Positions 1-12,091 of a stretch of DNA of 64,000 nucleotides are shown in pieces. This DNA is from Galerina marginata (Eukaryota; Basidiomycota; Agaricomycetes; Agaricales; Galerinaceae). A program made the translations under genes and the position numbers. Each line of letters opens with the position of its first letter. The first letter of the stretch is position 1. The notes beneath the pieces were generated by a model. That model was not told where the DNA came from, did no database searches, and saw only the letters and a list, made by a program, of their open reading frames with translations. Where the stretch lies: assembly GCA_023014335.1 (NCBI GenBank), contig JAECYW010000034.1, positions 124,001-188,000 on the forward strand, given 5' to 3'.

Positions 1-1008
1 GTGAAAACGTCGTTGCCTACCAGAAGAAACTGCATGATATAATTCCCAGCCAAATTACTGATGTCAAGACGCAGCTTGCCAAACTCGATGGGGATATCAA
101 GAAGATTGAGGGGGAGCTTAAAATGTTTGTGTTTTCGTCATTATCGGCAAGGACCTTGCTGATGTTGCCTGATGTTTCATTGTTTCGTTTAGAATAACTA
201 ACTTCGTGAGTCGACGATAGTTTTTAGTATCTCGTTTGTAGCAACTAAAACTTGCTATACCAGCTCGAGCAATCGTGGTATAAGGCGGGAGCCACTGACG
301 GGCTATCCGGAATTGTTAACTTAGCGCCGCAGGCTACCCTACCAATTCTCGTAAGTCCGTCATCTCGACTCACAGAATGCATACGTCACAGCCCATCTTG
401 ATAGGGCCAAATCCTTTCTTTCTTTGGCGAGTCGACTATAACGGACACCCTGGCCAAAGGAGCTGAGAAAGAAAGTAAGACCCATCGCATTCGAAAGTTT
501 CGGGCTTAATTCTCATGATATTTCTGCTCAGAAAAAGAAAACGAAATCAAGGAGCTTAGGAAGCAGCAGGGAGTCCTAAATGCGCGGAGGGGCCACCTCG
601 AAGCAGCTCTCACTGCGCTGAACGTTCTGGACGCTACATTCGCTGACCTGATTGGCCGATTAGCTACGGTGGAGGGTGTTTGGAGAATGGTAAGTGACCT
701 CTTTCTGACGTTTCCCCCCCTTCTTGTGTAATGACTCTGTGGAACGGTAATTACAGTTGGTCAACGACGCTATCAAGCTCAAGGAAGGATTGGTGAAAGT
801 GGACCAGGAAAGCGCGCCAAAGGATGGAAAGGCCCAACCCATCGACGACGAAGATGAGGCGATCGTAAGTTCAATGCAAATTAGTGGCTCCAGATGTCTC
901 ATACTTGTTCAGTTCCTTGCCTTGCGCATGAAGAGCCTCAAGGTGGTATATTTTACTCTCCAAGACGCCTTGGACACCTATGCCCTGTCGGTCGCTCCTC
1001 AGAAGTGA
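1..1008 (+). CDS. 3' end of a coiled-coil protein, possibly helical pore-former-like
   Basis: The gene runs in from the left edge. Six exons fit by frame and phase: <1-129, 264-350, 405-474, 532-689, 757-864 and 913-1008 (TGA). The junctions at 350, 474, 689 and 864 have good GTAAGN donors. The visible product of about 200 residues is an amphipathic helix with regular Leu/Ile and Lys/Glu (QLAKLDGDIKKIEGELK), then a stretch rich in small and hydrophobic residues (GIVNLAPQATLPILGQILSF), then a second charged helix (KENEIKELRKQQGVLNARRG). It ends in a helical region with Trp. Helix, hydrophobic hairpin, helix is the plan of alpha-helical pore-forming proteins of the ClyA/XaxA type, which have fungal relatives. 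That link rests on architecture only. The 129/264 junction is the weakest, and the start lies outside the window. Confidence 0.6.
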
Positions 1009-3339
1009 ATTTTTCCTGCCTTATATTCGTACACGCGCGTTTGTATGTTGTACACTCACTGTTTCCATATATTGTCTTGAAATATTGTCATATATGATAT
1101 CACGCACACCCCATGCTTGAATCTGTTGTTTAAGCCACGGCCAAAACCTACAATGGCTCAACATCGAGCGAGTACACAGCCAATTGTCTGTGGTTCCTCT
1201 TTCTAGATCCATTTTCCATAAATACTTCTCGGCGTACCTAGTCGCGGCCCACAGGCCCTCATTTCGATGTTCGGACTTGAGAAAATAAAAGCCGCTTGAC
1301 AGAACCTGTCAAAAATGATGGCAGGAATGACACGGAACACTCGGTTCGTTTAGGACTGAACAAATGACGACGATGAGTGGGGTAACGTCAACGAAGAGAC
1401 CAGCGACTGACTTATGTACATACACCGTTAGGTCGTGAGTGACGTGCATAGTAGTTATGGTCGAAAATCGATCAGACCCAATTACATCGTCCAATTCGCC
1501 TATTTTATCTTCCTTGCTCCTAACCCCGCCGAGTCAAAACTGAGGATGCCTTCTTACCCATCGCGACGTCGGTGCCCGAACCCTGACCCCCATCGGCAAT
1601 ACCAGCGACAAGCGAATAAGATTGAATTTGGTCCGGTTTGGTCCAGAGGTCAAGTCGGTGATTGCGACGTGCAGGACGAGGACGATGGAGAGATGAGCTC
1701 TATGGGAGAACTAGGGCACCTGAATACCCATGGATAGAACGAAAGGCGGAGGCGATGACGGTTGGGCCTGGTGACCGCCCGTGACGACGAGGAGGTGTAG
1801 TCCACCACCATGTCATGATCTACCCAGAAGCCCGAACCTTCATGTCTTCGTCAAGTTCTAGTCAGCATAATAATCACGCCTACGTCCTGGATGACCGTCT
1901 GCGCGTCGTCGTCAAGGTCAGTTGATCTTCTAATCTAGTCCTGTCGATTATTGACCATCACTATTGATGCTGAGATGGTCGGAGCGGAAGAACTCCTGAG
2001 ACGACCAAAGTCGGTGGCTGATGCTCTAGAATCCTTCAATGGAAGAAAGGAGGCAACGGATTCCGCGACAAAAGTAACAGGGCCATCGGCTGGTGTGTGA
2101 TCGAAAACGAAAAGGAGAGGCTCGCTGGTATACACGCGGCGGCATTGGCGGAGGCAAACAAAGAGACGGGGATACGTAACGAAATGGTAGATGCTGACAG
2201 CACCGGCGACGACCTGATACAGTGAATGCGTGATATTTCGTCAATTGTGGACGGTCATGAATGCAGATTCGATGCTGGAGGAGGTAATGTTTCGCAAAAT
2301 CAGGGTAAGCCTATGCATCAACTATTGGTAAATCAGGAATACGTTGAAAACCGTGAATAAAACATCGGACTGGGCTTACACGGGTGAGGGCCTAACAATA
2401 CAAAAATGCAACCTTTTACGACGAATCGTCAGGAATCGGATACCCAGCCTAGTTTTTCTCTCCTCTTTCTGTAGCTTGAACGTTATCGAGACTCGGCTCT
2501 GATCAGGACCCAGAAAACGGACGCTCATGTCCTCTATAACTTGAGAATAAGCCTCATATGCGTGAAAATAAGCCACTATTTTACCATTTTAAATGGAAAG
2601 GGCGTTCCCAGATGTTATCAAACCAACACTGGGAATCTGGGACACAGCCTTGTATTTTCCTTCATTCCAACGACATGTGAAAGACACTTTCCAAGCGAGA
2701 AGTCGAGTATCAACGAATCGAATCTGCGCCTTTGCACTTGAACCGGAAGCATCGTGTTTTGGATGAACTTAAGAGTACAACCACAATCTTAAATAAACGA
2801 CCAAGGCCGTTCGCGATGTCTACGATGGATATGTCAACAAATTCTTGCACACGCCGGGTTGAAGTGGAAGCATGCGCACCTAAATGAGGCCTAAATCGAA
2901 GGCAATGTTAGGGGAGGCATATCTGGTTCCAGTTTTGTTGCTACCTCTCGGTTCCAAGGATAACTTTGGAGTTGGGTGTCCCTTTCCTTCGGCTAGAAAT
3001 CGTTTTAGCATATACCGAGGAGCACCAGGCGGGAGCCGCTAGACCACGAAGGCGGGAAATCGGTCGATACGAGTCATAAAAGATTCAGAGATCGTGAAAA
3101 GCGTTGCACACCACACCCCGACTGACGAAACGATCAAAAACGACTCGAACGAAGGCGGAACCGCTTCTAGCCTCCAAAAAAAACACGTCAAAATAGCCGC
3201 GCCACCACCCAGACTCACCGCCGGTCCGCTGCCGTTCTCCTACGCACAATTTCGCATCCTCTTCAACTGCCCTGCTGGCTCTGCCAACTCCAACTGGATT
3301 TAGAGGTATAATGGATCCGAGGCCAGAGTAGCCCCAGTT
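1009..3339. other. No convincing gene
   Basis: Short ORFs occur on both strands, the longest being a 100-codon plus-strand ORF at 1435-1737. None shows family motifs, hydrophobic segments or splice signals that join to neighbours. I see nothing definite here. Confidence 0.5.
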
Positions 3340-3852
3340 ATGTCCCTGGATGACAATGCACCTCCCGGGGCAGCACCGCCGTCCGAAATTCCGAATCGTG
3401 TCCAAGAACTTCTGAATCGGTATACCCTCGCGCATTGCTACGCCGTCGACATCAACCATCTCTGAAGTCGACGCCGCGCTGTACGCGTTCAATAAGGCCG
3501 ACCGTGCCAGGGTAAGATACGGGACTGTGACTGACCCTCTGTGAATGCTGTGAGCGATGCGATGTGGAAGTACAATATGGCTGCACCGGCAGGATTCCAG
3601 CCTCCTGGGTATGAGGACTCTCCGTGGCTCGCTGCGGTGAGAAGATTAGATACAGTGTGCCATCCTCGGGGAACCTTCTGATTCCAGCTGCTGTCTCCGC
3701 CAGGTCTGAGGCGAACGGAGCCCCACATTCCAACCCGGCGAAGGTCGTTTATTGACCAGGATGGTGAAAAGTATGGCTGGGAAAAAGGGGTTTGGACAAA
3801 CTGCTTCCTGAAGCTGTCATTTGGTCCCGATGAACTTGAATCGCAGAAATAG
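3340..3852 (+). CDS. Hypothetical multi-exon protein, model incomplete
   Basis: An ATG at 3340 opens a Pro/Ala-rich peptide (MSLDDNAPPGAAPPSEIPNR). Further downstream on the same strand are a segment containing SEVDAALYAFNKADRAR (about 3462-3513), a segment containing MWKYNMAAPAGFQPPGYEDS (about 3556-3636), and an exon at 3692-3852 reading DQDGEKYGWEKGVWTNCFLK and closing at TAG 3850-3852. The 3636/3692 junction (GTGAGA..TTCCAG, phase 0) is clean. I could not phase the first two junctions, so the gene may be broken or mis-modelled there. Overlapping minus-strand ORFs at 3085-3492 and 3489-3884 look like shadows. No family recognised. Confidence 0.35.
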
Positions 3853-5125
3853 CGCGGTAGAAAAAGATTCCGGAAGGTATTCATGTCAAGGTAAACTATT
3901 CTCGTTATACGTCTGCGTTCTGTTCTTCACGCTTGCCTGAAATGTGAACCTGCAGAGTTGCCGTCTCCACCGGAAAGTTAGAATTTAGAGTGCCTGATGC
4001 ACGCCATAAAAAAGAACTTCGTGCAAACTTCCAGTGTGGCCCGGGAATAGCAGGTAAGTTGATGTTTTCCGACAGTCCAGACTCCAGAGTGCATCGTCTC
4101 CCACTATTATTAGAGGACGAACACGTCAGGTAAGGTTCCGCAGCAGAACTCGTGCCTAAGATTAGGGGATTCTTGCGACATCGAACGAGCATAAATTGCT
4201 ATTCCTCTCTTAAGAAATAAGCGATGAAGGATCGATATTAACCAGTTCACTTGGATTTCAGTATCGAACTATCGAATAGTATCCTCGGGACTCAAGCACT
4301 CATTAGCCATTCCTTACGGGGAGGTTTCAGCTATGCCTAGCGGATAATCGTTTTCGAAGCCCCGCCCCGCACGTCGACACGGTGAAGATACTTTAAGCGA
4401 TCAGCACTTCCCCACGAATGATCTTAGAAAGAACGTAATGCTGGTCTAAATCTTGACGTGAGGATAAGATAAGTACGGAAACTGTTAATAGAGCTGTCAG
4501 GATGATTAGCTGATCGGCGAACCTTTGGAATCGTCCAAGGATCTAAAAGTATTAGTGGGCTGGGGAATGGGCAAGATAGATGTTGTCCGTCAATAGTAGG
4601 ATGTACTCGAGTATCCTGAGTATCACTCCGGGCGCTAATATTTTATTGACAACTTGTTTATCCTCTTCTGTCACTCGTTCACGAAGTTCGTGTGATAGTC
4701 GAGTCGCCATTTAACTTTAATTTCGGTGTTGTCTCTATCCGACATTTATCCCATTCCTGACAGATCAACGAAAATCAGTATGAAACCTCTAGGAACGACA
4801 TCAATTGCTTTGCGATTCGGAGGGAACTGAAACAGACGTTGACTATGTGAAATGTTGCCTATTTTCCGCGGTAAGCTTCGCTTAGGGGACACCAGTGCCA
4901 GATTTTGAGGTCTTCGTGGCTTGAGAAATACGCCTCGTTTCCTTTTCCCGTTTCTCTCGCGGTCGGCGATTTGTTGTAGCCATCCACTATCATTGAGATC
5001 AGTTGCGGAAACGTGCTCAAGGACACGCGTTTCTATGTTTATAAACTGGAGCGCGAGTAGTGGGTTATCTAGCATCTCATTGTTTTCGACTTGGGTATTT
5101 ACACTCAACGAGCACCAAACGGACG
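3853..5125. repeat. Non-coding stretch with short segments shared with 9.2-9.9 kb
   Basis: No supported gene. The stretch near 4471-4530 resembles 9250-9310 (shared core around gataagataag.acggaaa). 4940-4980 resembles 9828-9868 (both contain gatttgttgtagccatc or a one-base variant after a cgcggtcgg motif). The spacing between the two pieces is also similar, about 450 and 560 bp, which suggests one old segmental duplication. The gene at 5126 starts just after the left copy. Confidence 0.4.
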
Positions 5126-6367
5126 ATGGACGCATTTCTAGCTGGAGGGGCTGATTATCTTGGAGCGGTTCTCAATGCTGCATTTTACGGTTAGTCTCCC
5201 TGGAATTTTTTGGCAATCTTTAGAAATTAACTTACTTGCAATAGGACTACATACAGGCATATACTTATTCTTCCTTGGAGTTCACCGGCATCGTGGGACC
5301 AAGGCGTTTTCTGGGCTCACTAATCTTGCCAGTACTGTCCTGTTCGTGCTCGGCACGGGGGTTTTAGTTCTTAATCTATGGACTACCTATCTTGAAATGG
5401 CATGTCTTTAAAATTTATTTCGCGTATGAGACGAAATACTAACGTGCTGGACCTTAGACGAACCAATCAAATCCCAAAGTCGCCCAAAGATTTAACAATG
5501 CCTATACTACTGCGTTCGCAGTAACGGATTTCCTAGCACAGTCACTGCTGGTGAGTACTCCGTTGGAGATGGACTTCGTGAGTGTTGATTTTCTCATGGT
5601 TTAGATCTTCCGGTGCTGGATTGTATGGAATAAACGATACGCGATCGTGGTACTCCCAGCCATTCTGGCCACCGCTAGCTTCTGTGCGTCCTAACCTTCA
5701 AATTCTGATTTAAATTCACGCTCAATATCTTCATCATTAGGGTGCGCATTGTCGGATATGCTCATCTTTGACACCCAAAGCCTCCAACACCTAAATATTT
5801 TTGCTGTGGAAAATATACCACTAGCGGCTTACGCTATCTCTATGGCCAACAACACGATCGTAACCTTATTGCTTGTGATGCGAATCTGGCTTGTTTCAAG
5901 GGACTTTGCCAAAATAAGCTCAATGCCCAGCGACAAGGCATTCACGATCATTGTTGCAATGCTTCTCGAGTCTGGAATCACGATATTTTTTGCTCAGTTG
6001 CTTTGGGTCGTCCTCTATGCTAAGGGCAGCGGAGGATATACCGTTGTTGTAGGTGCTATTACACAAATATATGTGGGTCTCCAGTCATTGCCATATAGCT
6101 GTTTCATTGACGAATGCAACTTAGGCATTCACGCCTACTATCATCCTTATACGTGTAGCGGTTGGCGCTTCGTACGATACTGAATCAAGGATGATTACCC
6201 CAATTGCTTTCAAGTCTTCGCGTAGGAGGTTTGAATCTGGACAAGCCATATCAACCGTGACCTCGGAGGTGCTCGGCCTGGATAGCGAGTCGGGCGGTGG
6301 TTTGAGCGCGACTGAAGAAAAGGAAATCGAACGCGGAGACGTCCCCGAGTCAGGACGATCGATATAA
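5126..6367 (+). CDS. Seven-transmembrane integral membrane protein
   Basis: Six exons fit in phase: 5126-5189, 5245-5399, 5458-5550, 5605-5683, 5741-6072 and 6125-6367 (TAA), giving 321 aa. Seven hydrophobic helices follow in order: the N-terminal GAVLNAAFYGLHTGIYLFF; a Leu/Val-rich helix before TTYLEM; the segment ending in IFRCWIVWNK; YAIVVLPAILATASFW; the segment ending LLLVMRIWLV; FTIIVAMLLESGITIFF; and TQIYAFTPTIILIRVAVG. The tail is polar and acidic with no further helix. The 'FRCWIVWxxRxxIVVLPxIL' core is typical of a large uncharacterised seven-TM group in mushroom-forming fungi; ligand and signalling partner are unknown. Intron 2 appears to start with GC (5400-5401), because the only in-frame joining is ATG|GCATGT. 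Start chosen at the first ATG continuing this frame. Confidence 0.8.
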
Positions 6368-7103
6368 AGAGCTATGGGGACGTATAATTATCTGACAGTG
6401 GTGCTATGGGTTCGAGAACCGATTCTTTCATCCGAGATTACAAGTCCATATCATGTATATATATACTCAAGCATATTTGCCAAGTATTTTTCCAAATCAA
6501 TGCTACTATTCGAGGGACAGGGCCAAAAATCAACGGAGGGAATTCGAAAGCCTGGCGCAAAAGCTCAAATATCTTGATTGAACTTGGCCAGCCTTGAAAT
6601 ATTTCAATCCGAGTGCAAAAAATCGAGCTAATCCAAGCCAGATCAAGCAACACAGTGCCCGTGGTAACGCTCAATCTCGCTTTATCTTTCTCGACGGACT
6701 TGTCTTAGCACTGGGGATCAGCGCTAAGTACCCCGTTCTGGAAAACTCAAGAGTAGCGAATAGCGACAGACTCAGAGCTGCTCTCTTCAGATGATTCTTG
6801 GTGACAATTCACGAGGGCTCTAAGGTAAACTACGTCGCAAGGCTTTCTCCAATCTGATTCAATATTTTTCATTGCTACAGAAGAGCGTCGAAGGCATGGA
6901 AGTATCGAGGAAGTTTTTTTTGATAGAAAACTAAAGAATTACAGTCGGATCATTGCCCCATATTTACTGCTGGAAACGTTGCGATTATTGGCACTGGAAT
7001 GGGCAAGGGCGAGGCAAGAAGGCTAAAGGAGGGCAATGTTGCCTATCAGTATCGGCGGGATGGGAAGTAATTTGCAGAGTGGTGCTGAATAATCTTGGAA
7101 TAA
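6368..7103. other. Intergenic, convergent 3' ends
   Basis: This lies between the 3' ends of the plus-strand seven-TM gene and the minus-strand peroxidase gene. ORFs of 60-78 codons are present but have no domain, signal or splice support. Nothing else recognised. Confidence 0.5.
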
Positions 7104-8779
7104 TCATAATTCATCCTTCAATAAAACCCGGGATTCATCATAGGAATGGGGAACGCCAGTTGTGATGGTCGGTTTGCCAGTCGAGCTGGTGACTGGTGGG
7201 GTGGAGATACCTGTGATTGAAGTGGATGCACCACCTGTGGCCCAGCAATTGGGACCGTTTGTACAGAAGCTATTAGGCCCATATATGTAAGTAACTCTTT
7301 ATGAGTAATGCAGTTCTTACTATGGAGGTACTGTTGTCCTCGGCCCCGCAAGGGTAGAAATGCTAGGGAAGGTTTCCGTTGCGCACTGAAAGAATCCGTC
7401 TAAATAAAGGAATACGAGAATGAACGAAACAACACAGCTTACCGCCTGGTCTATATCGAATTTATTGAATCCAGCCGGAAAATGCGGCTGTGACGGTGGG
7501 GGTGGTGGTATGGGTACCACTTCACTGCACTCTATCATAGTAGTAGTATCCTGCCCGAGTAGTTGAAGTTGAAGCATGGCCGACTGGAATTGATTTTCCA
7601 TCAGCGCTTGGTCCGCCGCGAGCGCCTGCCAAAAACAAGACGTCGCTGGATCTCGAGCGAGTTGCTCATCGGATCGAAGTCGCAGCTCCCCTTGCAGGGC
7701 AGATTCCGCCTCTCCATCCGAACCTTCGGTTCTACGCATTCGATGTTAATTGCTACTCTTGTTATCATATTTATGTAAAATGCTGACCCGGCCAACCTCG
7801 TGCCTTTTAGCAGAGTCTCAATATATATTTGCGTGTCAAATACACGAGGGGTCGAATCCAAAGGGGCGCTAAATATCAATCATCGTTAGATTTGAACTCT
7901 TCGGTTTGTGTTTTTTTTGGACTTACCCAATAACACTAGGGTCCGTTTCATAAACTCGGGCAGTCGAGTGAGCGGCGAGAAGAGCCACAACTGCGGAGGC
8001 AGAGAATCCGGCAGCCTCAAATCGTTGGAGAACCGACTTCACACTATCTGAAAAAGAAAGTAGTTCGATTAATTCGCTTTTTTAAGGGAATCTCCAAATT
8101 TGCCTGTGGCTTTTGGTATCATGTGTCCATTACGTGCTGGTGCCTTGGCCGGAGGCCTGCCTAACAAAAAGCGCATCCTTGGAGCTCCGGAGCAGCTAGA
8201 TATTGCAACCGCAGCTGCGAAGTGAAGCCTAAAACAATTCCAATAAATATCCAGAAATGAGACAGCAAGCGAACTAATAACATACAAATCGCCATCTGAA
8301 ATGTTATGCGCACTTCGTAGGGGGTGTAAAAGAGCTGCAGTGCTTTGTACCACGCCCACATTTTCGGGAAAGGCCCCTTCGATGTTGCTGAATGTCAGAA
8401 TGGACCCATCTGCACCTCCTCCAACTTTCGGATCAGATTCAGAGAATTGGATCGCGTCGTGGAACGCAAGATGGAGCAATCCGTGCCCCTTGTGCTTCCG
8501 GTTAGATAAGCCTATCAAATATGTTTCCAGAATGGCTTACCCCAGGAGAACAGAGGTCGTCTCGAAACAGAGCTCGAAGGTCGGCCAAGACTGGGAAAAG
8601 TTGACAACATTCCTTATTCTTCACGGTATTTCCATCACTGCAGGTGAAAGTCTGAGGCACGACATCTGGAGTTGTTCGGTTGCATTTCACAGAATTTTGA
8701 GAAGACTCGACTGACCAGCTCCGATCTGTTGCAAGCCTCCAAGAAGCAAAATTGAGCACAAAACAAATCCGGAGAACAT
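7104..8779 (-). CDS. Class II (lignin/Mn-type) fungal haem peroxidase, atypical active site
   Basis: Secreted haem peroxidase of the plant/fungal superfamily. Nine exons fit in phase: 8779-8716, 8665-8541, 8488-8286, 8228-8104, 8047-7927, 7868-7797, 7731-7443, 7385-7321 and 7269-7104, giving 409 aa. Residues 1-21 form a signal peptide ([15 protein letters not shown]..). [57 protein letters not shown] and [12 protein letters not shown] are class II signatures. His73 (distal) and His199 (proximal) are present, as are the Ca-site residues. The distal Arg position is His69 (CAT), and the distal Asn before CxGAP is Ser142. Both Mn-site Glu positions are Pro62 and Gly66, and the LiP/VP catalytic Trp position is Ala194. 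It would therefore be a 'generic' class II peroxidase with a damaged or repurposed distal pocket. The tail of about 55 residues is Ser/Thr-rich and ends KDEL. The intron at 8103-8048 uses a GC donor (ACAG|GCAAAT). Confidence 0.9.
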
Positions 8780-9900
8780 GGTTGGGATGAGGTACCAAAG
8801 TTATCGCCGGGTTTATAAAGACCAACATGTTTTTCTGACGTTGAGTTCAATGCTTGCAGCCGAGCCTGGCGGGTATCGCAGAACCATTATTCACCGGCGA
8901 CATCGGATTGACGAAATTCTGCCAACTTTCGGACTAAGTATTGTTGGTGAGAAGATAACGACTCGGCCAGGGCGTCTCGCAACTGGGCGTGGGGCGGCAC
9001 CAAATCTGAGAATTCTTGCCAGTTTGCAATTGGGCGAGGTTGAGTATTACCTAACTGGTATTCTCTCTGAGGGAATAACAGATGAGAATTGATTTTCATA
9101 AAAGCCTCTGAAATTTGACTATTGGAAAAAAATTCCCTCTTTGGAAACCCAGACAAAGTTCTGGATGGACACAAAGCGCCTTAGTTGTTGATCGACTGTT
9201 TGAAGGAACCTTAGATGATTGGCACATCCGGTGATGCTGGCTGGTTAAAATTATGACAAGATGGTAAGATAAGGACGGAAAACGACATCGATGGCAGGTT
9301 GAGTTGATCCGGAACCGCGAAATCTGGATACTCATTGATAGTTTGTCCATTTAATTTCCAAGGTTTCGCTGGTTTCCAGTTTTTCGGAGACTCGAAAACC
9401 TCGAAACCTCAATACTTGGTGTTATTGAATGATATGTTGTAATGAACAGACTACTTATCAAAGAGAATTTGAAAGTACGATGGTTTACTTACTGGCGACA
9501 GATTTGTTCTTCTTGCCTCTTACTGCTTGCGTGATATGCTAAGTGCCGGAAAAAAGAATTGCCTCTCACTTCGGCTATGTTATCTGCCTAAGGTTTATTC
9601 CAAGGGTTCCGAAGGACAAGGATAGAACTCTAGGAACAGTGACGCCGCCTTCTAAATAAGCGGTAGCTGAAATCGACCCGTGTAAGTGCGGCGGAATCCA
9701 CGCAGGTCCCGCCTTGGTCCTGTCGTAAGATTTGGACCCAGATGGAGGGGTTCTAGACACTGTCAATGCCCAAGTTTAAAGTTTTGACTGACCAGTGCAC
9801 ATGAGTATCACACACTGTAGGGTTTGTTTTCCCGTTCATCGCGGTCGGAGATTTTGTTGTAGCCATCGGTTCGCCTTTTGAACAATTCCAGAAATGAGGT
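8780..9900. other. Upstream of the peroxidase gene, no clear gene
   Basis: Minus-strand ORFs at 8887-9174 and 9096-9350 overlap each other and lack motifs. The part from about 9230 to 9870 carries the shared segments described for 4.4-5.0 kb. I see no other gene. Confidence 0.45.
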
Positions 9901-9909
9901 TGAAAAAGG

Positions 9910-11000
9910 TCAAGAATTAACACCGCGACCCGGCATCATCTTTGAACGTGTGGCAACGGCAATAGGCGCTTTGTACTTCCTTGTATCAAGTAGCTCATGT
10001 AGGACTGAATCATTTGGAGACCGCAAGCGTGAATCCGGAGATAGTGAGTCTGGAGTCTGAACTGCGAGTAGTGACAGACAGAAAAGACAATTAAAGCCAT
10101 GTCGTATGATGGTGACAATATGACTGATGCGTTGGCGCAGGAAGAGTAGAAGAATAGATGTACCTGAGTAGTCGGCTGCCAATGCCGAGTCGTTTATAAT
10201 CAGGAGAGACCACCATCCGACCTCATAGGCAATCGCCACCGAGTAGAGAACACGCGGTCCGAACCAAGTCACCATTAAACTCATCACGGCGGACATTTTT
10301 CAACCAATCCCCGACTGTAAACTATTGTAAACCATATTTGCAAGCTGATTCTTCTCACTAGGTGGGCAGCGGAATCTCTCCGGGTTAACGATAGAATAAT
10401 CCCAGTGTGCAAGAAATAAGAGCGTGAGCACATGCACACGGAGAGCAGACGATACAAAGATGAAAGCACTGCCCTGACTGGTGTATACAGGACGGGGTGA
10501 CTGACGATCAGTGGGTAGAGCGAATTTTGCACACACCCTGGCTCCCTTGAGTTATACCAAAAGATAGGTGAAAGGCGGAGAGCGCACAGGGGTTCGGCAG
10601 GGAGTAATTCCCTGTGTAACGGTACAAATTTTGGGCTCTAGAGGCAGCAGGGCTCGAGTGCGAAGCGGCAATGCACACGGAGGAAAGAGCGGGTCAATCT
10701 CGACAGGAGCAACACCAGAACCGATCTGCGTGAATGCATAGGTTGGAGTAGGCCTTGCGACGAAGTTCCCTGGCTCTGAGTGAGAGCTACTCGAAGGTCT
10801 GCGGAAGGTGAACGACTCTGAGACGGGTTTGGACCCGGAAGGTGAAAGAAGGATGGGCGGCCGAGGTTATCGTTATCGTTATCTGAGATGAGTCAGGCAA
10901 GAGCTGAGTCAGGCAAACGGGTGGGAAATTAAACATCACTGGCCAAAAATGGCGGATCGGATTTTTCCGCTGAATTATTGAACTGGCTGACCTCACCGTC
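9910..11000 (-). pseudogene. Probable decayed minus-strand gene, paralogue of 16.7-17.35 kb
   Basis: Minus-strand reading gives coding-like pieces that do not join cleanly. About 10570-10850 contains RPTPTYAFTQIGSGVAPVE followed by a Cys-containing stretch. 10300-10536 contains a hydrophobic segment (ALRVHVLTLLFLAHWD). 9910-10296 contains further hydrophobic helices (VLYSVAIAYEVGWWSLLII). The first piece aligns at DNA and protein level with 16930-17060, where GSGVAP recurs and is preceded by RTYPIANLSP. Frames shift between the pieces without good splice sites, so I read it as degraded, though an intact intron-rich gene cannot be excluded. Family unknown. Confidence 0.35.
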
Positions 11001-12091
11001 GTCTGCTTACTTTCGTTGTTATTGGACGTGTTTCACGATTGACGTTCTCCTGTCTTCGAATTTCAAGATTATCTAGGTAATCTCCCTTTTTATTTTTCTT
11101 GTTTGCTCTCTCAATGACCTAAAATGCCTCCCCCTGACCAACAAGGCCGTCCGGGATGACAAATAATGAACTAACGACCAACGAATGGCCGTCATGTTAA
11201 CCAGTTGCAGAGCTCGAAGGGTTCAATCACCTCCTTTTTGGCATGTAAGCCATGTCTTTCCCCACATGCCCTTGTTCTTTTCAGCTTACCTCCTGACTGT
11301 ACAGGAGATCATGATGCCCAAGTTCGTTCAAATGTTCATGGACGGAGATTGGCATCGAAGAAATGGGTTCTATACAGATACGCAGGGTATTCATTTACTG
11401 CAAGCGCCCGCTCACATGGACTTGGCCGTATCATCGTTGGTGTTTCATTGGCCAGTCAACTGAATTCGAGCCATCGAAGAGGAAGAAAATACCAGTTGAA
11501 ACGAGTTCTACGACAATTGTTACTTGAAAACATGGCTCTTGTCCTGGAGTTTATATGTTCGGTTTCCTACGACGTAAAGCTAGCTACGGTGAATTTTACT
11601 TTTATTCTTTCTGGCTACTGACACTGAGAATGAGCGCTGAGGGCCAACTGGCGCTCGATGTACAATTCAGGCAGAGCGTGTTCGGAACCGCAACTCGCGG
11701 TCAGCTCGATTCAGACTCAGATATGGTCTTACACAGTCCCGCCGTCCGCTTTTGTCGGGCTAGGGTATATCGCCCGTCTTAGCATGAAGGTCAAGGCTGT
11801 GGCTTTAACAGGCTAGGTGATAATAGTTATCTGTCACCACGTTAATTAAATAACCTCGGTCCACGATGTGAAAGCATAGATCACACAACATTGTCCTGGT
11901 AATAATCTGCTGTACAAGGGTTGGCTATAAAAATAACTCCATCCCACATCACTTCTCCTTATGTTGACCAAGGAGCTTAAAGATGTCTACCAAACAAGCT
12001 CATAAAAACACAAAGGAGCAGTAACTGCACCCCATTTTCACCACACGAGGAAGCCAATTTCCGTCATTCACAACATCGCTCGGGAAGTCTT
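11001..12091. other. No convincing gene
   Basis: A plus-strand ORF at 11205-11621 (138 codons) and others overlap here. They have no recognisable domain and no in-phase splice partner. The sequence around 11050-11100 resembles 17280-17320, matching the upstream flank of the paralogous gene fragment. Confidence 0.4.

Noticed and set aside
8048..8103. Mutated AT donor at 8091 in the peroxidase, implying a pseudogene
   Set aside because: A GC donor at 8103-8102 with near-consensus context gives the same phase and the family's usual length, so no mutation is needed.
8301..8714. Plus-strand 137-codon ORF
   Set aside because: It is antisense to well-supported peroxidase exons.
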